Positions 1 through 7,659 of a stretch of DNA of 11,254 nt are shown in pieces. The notes beneath the pieces are model-generated. The model did no database searches. It was not told the DNA's origin and saw only the letters and a list, made by a program, of their open reading frames with translations. This DNA comes from an uncultured Roseateles sp. (lineage in GTDB: Bacteria > Pseudomonadota > Gammaproteobacteria > Burkholderiales > Burkholderiaceae), in assembly GCA_946886855.1 (NCBI GenBank), contig CAMPJJ010000147.1:1-11254 (forward strand), read 5' to 3'. Within the stretch, counting starts at the first letter, position 1. The number at the start of each line of letters is the position of its first letter. Made by a program: the position numbers and the translations under genes.

Positions 1-152
1 GGCCGGGGAGGAGGGCGCGGAGGGGGAGTGGACTTTCATGGCGTGACTGACCGTGGCAATGCTTGTCAGTCGGCAACCTCCCCGCACTGGTTCATGCGAC
101 GCACGGCGGACGTATGGCCGCCGCTCCAGGCTGCGCCGGGTCGGCAGGCGCC
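1..152. other. Left-edge intergenic DNA, no supported gene
   Basis: I see no convincing gene here. One minus-strand ATG (39-37) opens a frame that stays open for 13 codons (MKVHSPSAPSSPA) to the window edge. It could be the start of the next gene, but it has no Shine-Dalgarno sequence, so I do not call it. A perfect 7-bp inverted repeat, GACTGAC (45-51) and GTCAGTC (65-71), sits just upstream of that ATG and could be an operator or a leader hairpin. Confidence 0.3.
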
Positions 153-188
153 AAATAAAAAACCCGGCCCCTCGTGGAAGGGGCCGGG
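153..188 (-). terminator. Rho-independent terminator, minus strand
   Basis: A 10-bp GC-rich perfect stem (163-172 pairs with 179-188, six-base loop) is followed, on the minus strand, by a TTTTTTATTT tract (162-153). On the plus strand no T tract follows the stem, so it works leftward. The prolyl oligopeptidase gene already has its own terminator at 478-528. This second one therefore either backs it up or ends a separate short minus-strand transcript from 190-477. Confidence 0.85.
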
Positions 189-477
189 CAAGGGCGCTGT
201 GACGCCGCCTGAACGCCCTGACTGCGGGGGGGCGTGGCGCTGCGGCGTGGCGAATGGGAAGCGCGTGCGCGCCGGCCATGGGGCGACCCGTGAAGGGCCG
301 CGGCCTGGGCGCGAGGATCGTGGAGGACTCAGTCGCCGTGAGGCGACTGCGCCGGGAAGGGCCTGGCCTGGCGGGGTCGCGGGCAGGGACGCGGGTGCGT
401 GGTCTGCGGGCTGGCGGGCGTGCGGCGTGTCGTCATGCTTCGCATCATCGCTTTCGCCAGAGATTCCGAGACGACAA
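189..477. other. Inter-terminator segment, no supported gene
   Basis: This stretch lies between two leftward terminators and I recognise no gene in it. It holds a perfect 7-bp hairpin AGTCGCC-GTGA-GGCGACT (331-348), a 10-bp palindrome GGCCGCGGCC (296-305), and a 39-codon minus-strand ORF (448-329). That ORF is Pro/Arg/Thr-rich and has no good Shine-Dalgarno sequence. It could be spacer or a small RNA; I could not identify a promoter. Confidence 0.3.
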
Positions 478-528
478 GAAAAGGGCGCAAATCCGGCCAG
501 ACATCTGGCCGGATTTCACGCCCTTTTC
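478..528 (-). terminator. Composite terminator hairpin after the prolyl oligopeptidase gene
   Basis: Two stacked perfect stems: an outer 10-bp stem GAAAAGGGCG (478-487) with CGCCCTTTTC (519-528), and an inner 13-bp stem AAATCCGGCCAGA (489-501) with TCTGGCCGGATTT (504-516). They are separated only by a 1x2 internal bulge. The hairpin lies 25 nt past the stop of the leftward prolyl oligopeptidase gene. On that strand it ends in CCCTTTTCTTG, a weak but usable U tract. Because the stem is A-rich on one side and T-rich on the other, it could also act on plus-strand transcription. Confidence 0.8.
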
Positions 529-553
529 AGCCTGTACCGTGAAGGCCCTCAGC

Positions 554-2770
<2,217 letters not shown>

Positions 2771-2777
2771 GCGATGT

Positions 2778-2782
2778 GCTCC
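2778..2782 (-). promoter_or_regulatory. Shine-Dalgarno of the prolyl oligopeptidase gene
   Basis: AGGAG on the minus strand lies 7-8 nt before the ATG at 2770. It supports that start, which also gives an intact signal peptide. Confidence 0.75.
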
Positions 2783-2795
2783 TGGAGTCGGGAAG

Positions 2796-2850
2796 CCGCC
2801 CCGCGCGGCTCGTGGCCGTGCGGGGCGGTGCGCGGGGATTGTGCCCCGCG
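2796..2850 (-). promoter_or_regulatory. Tandem GC-rich hairpins in the prolyl oligopeptidase leader
   Basis: Hairpin 1 has a 9-bp perfect outer stem CCGCCCCGC (2796-2804) with GCGGGGCGG (2820-2828), extended inward by CGGC/GCCG (2806-2809 with 2815-2818). Hairpin 2 is CGCGGGG (2831-2837) with CCCCGCG (2844-2850) and a six-base loop. They sit 26-80 nt upstream of the start codon, next to the ribosome-binding site. Neither is followed by a T tract, so a classical terminator is unlikely. A role in mRNA stability or translation is inferred. Confidence 0.45.
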
Positions 2851-3053
2851 GTCCGTGGGGTGCCTTTGGTCAGGGCGGGGAAGTACGGGGTGGACGAACC
2901 GCGACGCCGTGTCGCCGCCGGGGCTGGCTCAAAGTGATCGTCTTTCGCGACGGACCGACTTGTCCGAGTCGTTTTCGGCTCTGGCTCGATTCCGTCGGGT
3001 CCAATTGCTTCTCAGAATCCTGCATCCCCGCCATTGGAAAGTGCAGGTGCAGA

Positions 3054-3482
3054 ATGAATGCTCAACTGGATCCCAGCGATGTCGATCGTCCCGTTTTCGA
3101 GCCAGAGCCGGAGACGGACTTGTTGACGGTTCGCCTCGATGTCGCCCTGATTCGAAAGCTTGAGGTGGTCGCGGACCGTAGCGGCCTCTTGATCGATGAC
3201 CATGTGGCTGGCTATCTCGAAGAGGCGATCTTCATCAATGGTCGTGAGTTCTTCCATCCGGACAACAGCAGGGCGCACAGGTATCGACTCATGCGAGAAG
3301 CTCGTCGATCCAATGCGCTGGGTCACGACCTGGCCCTCATGCAGGCCAAGCGGGAGATCGCGGAAGCGTTCGGAGCGAAGAGGTCGTCCGGCCTCTTTAG
3401 CGGACTCAGTAATCCCACCTCGCCTCGACCTGGAACGTCCTCCCCGGATACGGGTGGAAGTTCCAGTACTGGTCGTTGTTGA
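3054..3482 (+). CDS. Small ribbon-helix-helix-like protein, possible DNA-binding regulator
   Basis: A 142-residue protein I do not recognise as a named family. Residues 24-60 fit a ribbon-helix-helix pattern: a short strand (LLTVRLD), a helix (VALIRKLEVVADRSG), then a second helix (LLIDDHVAGYLEEAIFIN). A basic segment follows (AHRYRLMREARR) and then a predicted helix (LALMQAKREIAEAF). About 30% of codons end in A or T, far more than in the neighbours, which suggests different ancestry. The ATG at 3054 is preceded by GGAAAG at 12 nt and AGGTG at 4 nt, so the start is only moderately supported. The last 25 codons overlap the 3' end of the convergent TonB receptor gene, and that Ser/Gly/Thr-rich tail is probably not part of the fold. 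An opposing minus-strand ORF (3326-3012) is less protein-like. Confidence 0.6.
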   Translation: MNAQLDPSDVDRPVFEPEPETDLLTVRLDVALIRKLEVVADRSGLLIDDHVAGYLEEAIFINGREFFHPDNSRAHRYRLMREARRSNALGHDLALMQAKREIAEAFGAKRSSGLFSGLSNPTSPRPGTSSPDTGGSSSTGRC

Positions 3483-5790
3483 GGTTGTCGACGCCGGCGG
3501 CGAGGGTCCACTGCCGGTCGATCTTCCACTGCGCCCGCACGTCGACGGTGAAGTACTTGCTCGCCGCCATGTAGGCGAAGCCGTTGACGTCGCTGTTGTC
3601 GAGCGTGCTGAACTGCTTGCCGCTGTAGCGCGCGCCCAGGCTCAGGCTGAGGTCGTCGCGGGCCTGCCATTGCGCGAGCAGCGTGGCGCGCCAGCGCGGC
3701 ACGCGCGGCTGCCACTTGCCGATCGTGTCGCCCGGCACCGTCGCGTAGCCGGCGTTGGCCAGGATGATCGAGTCGGCGAAGGTCACGCTGCCTGTCAGGG
3801 TCACGCGCTGCGGCAGTCCCGCCATGCCGCTGAGCTCGACGCCGCGCGTGCGGATGCGGTCGATGTTCTGCACCGTGTTCGCGTTGGTCGCGACGTTCAA
3901 CTGCGAGTACAGCGCATCGCGGCTGTCCTCGTGGAAGAGCGTCACCCGCAGCGCATCGCGATCCCGCCCGGTCCATTCGGCGCTGAGTTCGCTGGTCCAG
4001 CTGCGCTCGGCCCTCAGGTTCGGGTCGTTGTTGATGAACTGTCCGGCTGCATTGAAGCCGCCCTGGAACAGCTCGCTGACGGTCGGGAAGCGCACCGCGC
4101 GGCCGGTGCTGGCCTTGATCACCCATTGCTCGCTGAGTCCATACGACAACGCGGCCTTCGGCGACCACGCGGTCTGCGCGCGTGACGGATGGTTCTGCAG
4201 GTTCGTCGTCGACTGCGTGACGCCGTCGAACGATTGCCAGTGCTCGCCGCGCAGGCCCAGCACCGCCGTCCAGTCGGGCGCGAAGGTCCAGGCGTCCTGC
4301 GCGAAGACGGCGCGCACCCGCGTGTCGCCATCGAAACGCGAGGTCAACGCGCCGGCATCGCCCGATCGCCAGTCCGACAGCGCGGACACGCGCGTGCGCA
4401 GTCGATAGCGCTCCTGCGACGCGCCCGCGTCGACCGTGTGATCGCTGCCGTCCGGCGTCCAGGTCAGCTTGGCGGACAAGGTGTTCCACCCGGTGCCCGC
4501 CTGGTCGGTGATTCGTCCCGCGTTCGCCGCGGCGCTCGTCGGCGCGTAGGCGCGCGAGCGGTCCGCCAGGTAGTCGTACAGGCTGCCCGACAGCTCCCAC
4601 CCCAGCCCGTCGCGCACACGGCGCTTCAGCGAGATCGCGTGCATGCGGTGCTCCAGCTCGTCGCGCGTCTGCGGGAAGTCGCTCGCGCTGAGCGTGTAGC
4701 CCTTGCCGTCGATGCTGACCGGCTGGCTGATGCCGCCGCCGGCGCGGTGGTCGATGGCCCGTCCGTTCGCGTCCGTCAGGAAGCTCTGCGAGCGGCCGTC
4801 CGAATCGTTGCGCCACAGCCCGAACACATACATCGCGCGCAGGCCCGGATCGATGTCGTAGGCGAGCTTCAGCTTCGCCTGGTCCTGCACCGTGTCGTAC
4901 TGCGTGCCGCTGCCGAGCAGCAGCCAGGGCTGGTTGTTCCGGTTGAGACCCGTCACCGCGCCGTTGACCGGCACCGCGCCGGCCGCAGGGGCCGATGCAC
5001 TCATGGTCCGCGTCGCGAAGGTCTGAGGCTGGCCCTCGCTGTCGGTGCGGCCGGCATGCAGCCACCACGAGAACGCCCCCGCCGCGCTGCCGATCGACGC
5101 GCTGGCCTGCTTCGCGTCGTAGTCATGCTTGTGGCCGTAGAGATCATTCGGCTGATGGCTGTAACCCACCCGCGCATGCGCCTCGAACCGCGTCGGCATG
5201 CGCGTCTGGTAGTCGACGACGGCCCCGACCGCGTTGCCCGAATACGCCGCCGAGAACGGCCCGTACATCACGTCCACGCGCGCGATCTCCTCCGGCGACA
5301 CCAGGCCCCAGCGCGGCGCGAAGGTCGCACCGTTGCCGAGCAGGTTGGACAACAGGATGCCGTCCGCATAGACCAGCGACCGCGCGCTGTTGCCGGTGCC
5401 GGACGCCCGCGTCGACAGCACGGCGTGGTTGTAATCGCCGATGTAGCGCTTGCGCACCAGCAGGCTGGGCAGGTACTTGAGCGCGTCCTCGGCGTCGGTG
5501 GCGTTGACGTCGCGGGCGATCGCCTCGCCGGTGACGCCCTCCATGGTGGTGGGAATGCGGCTCGGCAGCGAGGTCGGCGCGGCGCCGTCGACACGGACGA
5601 TGCCCAGGGACTGCGCGCGAGCGGGAGGCCGGGCCGGGGAGAGGGCGGCGGTGTCGACGGGGGTGTCGACGGCGGCGTCCTTGGCGACATCCTCGGCGGC
5701 GGACACGGGGGTGAACGCGGCCGCGCAAGCGGACGCGATCACCGTCAGCGCGCCGGCTCGAAGCCGACGCGCACGGGAAATGCTGTGCAT
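3406..5790 (-). CDS. TonB-dependent outer-membrane receptor, ligand unknown
   Basis: A 794-residue outer-membrane active-transport receptor powered by TonB. A signal peptide (residues 1-31, ending TPVSA) is followed by a possible TonB box (LGIVRVDG, 62-69). The plug domain (about 80-200) carries the canonical end VDVMYGPFSAAYSGNAVGAVVDYQT. A 22-strand-type barrel then runs to a terminal aromatic residue (WDY). I choose the ATG at 5790, which has GGAG 9 nt upstream. A TTG five codons earlier overlaps that Shine-Dalgarno and is less likely. The gene lies 57 bp downstream of the DUF2946 gene, in the same direction, and probably shares its transcript. DUF2946 genes are often found beside TonB receptors thought to handle copper or other metals. 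The ligand here is an inference from context only. Confidence 0.92.
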   Translation of the reverse strand: MHSISRARRLRAGALTVIASACAAAFTPVSAAEDVAKDAAVDTPVDTAALSPARPPARAQSLGIVRVDGAAPTSLPSRIPTTMEGVTGEAIARDVNATDAEDALKYLPSLLVRKRYIGDYNHAVLSTRASGTGNSARSLVYADGILLSNLLGNGATFAPRWGLVSPEEIARVDVMYGPFSAAYSGNAVGAVVDYQTRMPTRFEAHARVGYSHQPNDLYGHKHDYDAKQASASIGSAAGAFSWWLHAGRTDSEGQPQTFATRTMSASAPAAGAVPVNGAVTGLNRNNQPWLLLGSGTQYDTVQDQAKLKLAYDIDPGLRAMYVFGLWRNDSDGRSQSFLTDANGRAIDHRAGGGISQPVSIDGKGYTLSASDFPQTRDELEHRMHAISLKRRVRDGLGWELSGSLYDYLADRSRAYAPTSAAANAGRITDQAGTGWNTLSAKLTWTPDGSDHTVDAGASQERYRLRTRVSALSDWRSGDAGALTSRFDGDTRVRAVFAQDAWTFAPDWTAVLGLRGEHWQSFDGVTQSTTNLQNHPSRAQTAWSPKAALSYGLSEQWVIKASTGRAVRFPTVSELFQGGFNAAGQFINNDPNLRAERSWTSELSAEWTGRDRDALRVTLFHEDSRDALYSQLNVATNANTVQNIDRIRTRGVELSGMAGLPQRVTLTGSVTFADSIILANAGYATVPGDTIGKWQPRVPRWRATLLAQWQARDDLSLSLGARYSGKQFSTLDNSDVNGFAYMAASKYFTVDVRAQWKIDRQWTLAAGVDNLNNDQYWNFHPYPGRTFQVEARWDY

Positions 5791-5818
5791 GGAAAGGAAC
5801 TCCAACGGAAATGAAGGA

Positions 5819-5839
5819 GCACCGGCGTCAGGCCGGTGC
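5819..5839 (-). promoter_or_regulatory. Hairpin between the DUF2946 and TonB receptor genes
   Basis: A perfect 8-bp stem GCACCGGC (5819-5826) with GCCGGTGC (5832-5839) and a five-base loop lies in the 57-bp gap, just upstream of the receptor's Shine-Dalgarno. No strong T tract follows on the minus strand (TCCTTCATTTCC), so it looks more like an mRNA processing, stability or attenuation element than a full terminator. Its role is inferred. Confidence 0.45.
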
Positions 5840-5847
5840 GACAGACT

Positions 5848-6246
5848 TCAGACCGTCAGAGGAGGTGCTCTCGCGGGCGCGCTGCGCCAGGCATGGGCCG
5901 TGACCGTCGCGCTGTAGAAACGTTCCGGCAGGCCGTGACGCAGCTCGGTGCGCAGCGGCACCACCGCAGGCACCGGCGGCAGCGGCACCGCATCCTGATG
6001 CAGGTGGCAGAACGCGCAGTGCTGGAACAGCGCGTGATCCTGATCATCAACCCCGCTGTCCGCCAACCCCGCTCGAAGCTCGGCGGCGCGAGGACCCACG
6101 ACGCTGGATCGGCAGATCTGCGTCCACGGCGCCAGATCCCCGTTCAAGGCCTGCGCCGCCATCGACGCCGCCGGCAGCAGCGCCGCCAGCCAGAAGACCA
6201 GGACGGTCATCCAGCGGGCGAAGGCGGTGGGGGAATGCAGGCGCAT
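5848..6246 (-). CDS. DUF2946 family exported protein with a Cys/His cluster
   Basis: A 132-residue small protein of unknown biochemical role. It has an N-terminal hydrophobic export or anchor segment (residues 12-32), a Trp-Thr-Gln-Ile-Cys motif (C45), and the cluster HCAFCHLH (H76, C77, C80, H81, H83). A Pro-rich stretch follows and the C-terminus is RSAPARAPP. The C-x-x-C centre and the terminal Arg-Ala-Pro-Pro are typical of DUF2946. Here C-A-F-C-H also matches a c-type heme-binding motif, but a metal site is the more cautious reading. Neither the ATG at 6246 nor the internal Met13 has a clear Shine-Dalgarno, so the exact start is uncertain. It precedes the TonB receptor gene and follows the M20 gene by 38 bp, so it may be the last part of the ureide transcript or start a separate unit. 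Confidence 0.8.
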   Translation of the reverse strand: MRLHSPTAFARWMTVLVFWLAALLPAASMAAQALNGDLAPWTQICRSSVVGPRAAELRAGLADSGVDDQDHALFQHCAFCHLHQDAVPLPPVPAVVPLRTELRHGLPERFYSATVTAHAWRSAPARAPPLTV

Positions 6247-6284
6247 GACGCGGCGGATTCTAGGCGCGCCGCGTCGGCGCGGAC

Positions 6285-7628
6285 TCAGCGGGGCTGCAAC
6301 AGATCGAACAGCGTGCGCGCGACGACCTTCGTCGCGCGGCGCAGATCTTCCAGCTCGACCCGCTCGTCCGACCGCTTGGCGTGCGACGCCAGCACGGTGC
6401 GCGGACCGGCGCCGTAGATCGCTGCGGGAATGCCGTGCTCGCCATAGAGACGAACGTCGGTGTACAGCGGCGTTCCCGAGGTCGGGATCGGCTCGCCGAA
6501 GACCGCCTCGCCGTGACGCTGCAGCGCCTCGACCAGCGGTCGATTGCCCGGCAGCGGCTGGAGAGCGCGCGCCAGCAGCAGCCGCTTCACCTCGACCGTG
6601 ACGCCGGGGAACGAGGCCGCGGCCTGCGCGATGGTGTCTCGGATCTCCGCTTCCACGACGACCGGATCCTCTTCCGGAATCATCCGGCGATCCAGCTTCA
6701 TCGTGACCTTGCCCGGCACGACGTTGGTGTTGGTGCCGCCCTCGATGCGGCCGACGTTCAGGTAGGGATGCTTGATCCCCTCGACCTTGGACGTGACCTC
6801 GCGATAGGCGAGGTTGCGCGCATACAGCGCGTTCAGAATCACCACCGCGCCCTGCAGCGCGTCGATGCCGGTGTCCGGGATCGCGGCGTGCGCCATCTTG
6901 CCGTGGACGGTCACCTCCATCTGCAGGCAGCCGTTGTGCGCGGTGACCACCTGGTAGCTGAAGCCGGCGGCGAGCAGCAGGTCGGGCTTCGTCAGCCCTT
7001 GCTGCAGCAGCCAGCCGGGACCCAGCTCGCCGCCGAATTCCTCGTCGTAGGTGAAGTGCAGCTCGACGCCGCCTTTCAGCGCCACGCCCGGCGCGTCGCG
7101 CTGTGCGCCCCCCTGCGCGGCCAGCGCCTCCAACGCGCGCAGCGCGAAGGTGTAGGTCGAGAAGTCGCTCTTGCTGACCGCGGAAGCGCGTCCGAAGAGC
7201 CGACCGTCGACGACCTCGCCGCCGTAGGGATCGTGCGTCCAGCCGTCGCCTGGCGGCACCACGTCGCCGTGAGCATTCAGCGCGATCACAGGACCGCCTT
7301 CAGCGCCGAAGCGACGTTGCACGATCAGGTTGGTCAGCGACTCGAGGCCGTACGCGCGCACCTGCGCCTGCGGCACCGGGTGCTTGTCGGCGACGTAGCC
7401 CATCTCCGCAAGCAGCTCTGCCGTGCGCTCGGCATGCGGCGCGTTGTTGCCTGGCGGCGTGTCCGTGGGCACGCGCACCAGCGCCTGCAGGTAGCGGACC
7501 TGCTCGTCGAAGTGGGCGTCGATCCACGCGTCGAGCGCGTCGTAAGAAGCCTGTGACGAAGCCTGTGACGAGGTCGGGGACCCGGTCGGGCAGGTGGTCT
7601 GTGGCGCGGGCGGGGAGGAGTCGGTCAT
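6285..7628 (-). CDS. Divergent M20 metallopeptidase/amidohydrolase family protein
   Basis: A 447-residue protein of the ArgE/DapE-like M20 family; substrate unknown. Visible motifs: NAHGDVVPPGDGW (H120, D122), FTYDEEFGG (E196, E197), the dimerisation-domain motif VHGKMAHAAIP (241-251), and SHAKRSDERV (H416). By eye two usual metal ligands are absent. GRASAVSKSD (146-155) has Val151 where the family has the bridging Asp. AAGFSY (221-226) replaces the usual Gly-Glu-Pro. This may characterise a subgroup, perhaps with Asp155 compensating. The N-terminal 28 residues (Ser/Thr/Pro-rich) precede the fold and contain a 12-bp tandem duplication. The ATG at 7628 has a poor Shine-Dalgarno, 31 nt after the previous stop. 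Its place in the operon suggests a ureide or carbamoyl-amino-acid substrate, but this is not shown. Confidence 0.85.
   Translation of the reverse strand: MTDSSPPAPQTTCPTGSPTSSQASSQASYDALDAWIDAHFDEQVRYLQALVRVPTDTPPGNNAPHAERTAELLAEMGYVADKHPVPQAQVRAYGLESLTNLIVQRRFGAEGGPVIALNAHGDVVPPGDGWTHDPYGGEVVDGRLFGRASAVSKSDFSTYTFALRALEALAAQGGAQRDAPGVALKGGVELHFTYDEEFGGELGPGWLLQQGLTKPDLLLAAGFSYQVVTAHNGCLQMEVTVHGKMAHAAIPDTGIDALQGAVVILNALYARNLAYREVTSKVEGIKHPYLNVGRIEGGTNTNVVPGKVTMKLDRRMIPEEDPVVVEAEIRDTIAQAAASFPGVTVEVKRLLLARALQPLPGNRPLVEALQRHGEAVFGEPIPTSGTPLYTDVRLYGEHGIPAAIYGAGPRTVLASHAKRSDERVELEDLRRATKVVARTLFDLLQPR
7546..7569. repeat. 12-bp perfect tandem duplication inside the M20 gene
   Basis: GAAGCCTGTGAC occurs twice back to back (7546-7557, 7558-7569). 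In the minus-strand protein it yields the repeated Ser-Ser-Gln-Ala in the disordered N-terminal extension. Being a multiple of three, it keeps the frame and looks like replication slippage. Confidence 0.8.
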
Positions 7629-7659
7629 GAGGTGTCTGGTCCGGAAGGGCAGGCGGCGT

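Noticed and set aside
329..448. Minus-strand 39-codon ORF between the two terminators
   Set aside because: Pro/Arg/Thr-rich with no clear Shine-Dalgarno and no recognisable features; a chance frame is the simpler explanation.
3012..3326. Minus-strand open frame of 104 codons opposite the small regulator
   Set aside because: It starts with GTG, lacks a fold I recognise, and competes with a plus-strand frame that shows a ribbon-helix-helix pattern. I keep the plus strand, with moderate confidence.
5791..5805. TTG start for the TonB receptor, five codons upstream of the chosen ATG
   Set aside because: The TTG lies in the Shine-Dalgarno (TTGGAG) that correctly precedes the ATG at 5790, and the ATG gives a normal signal peptide.
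6250..6284. Possible terminator between the M20 and DUF2946 genes
   Set aside because: Only a short stem (CGCGCC/GGCGCG) can form and no T tract follows, so I do not call it.
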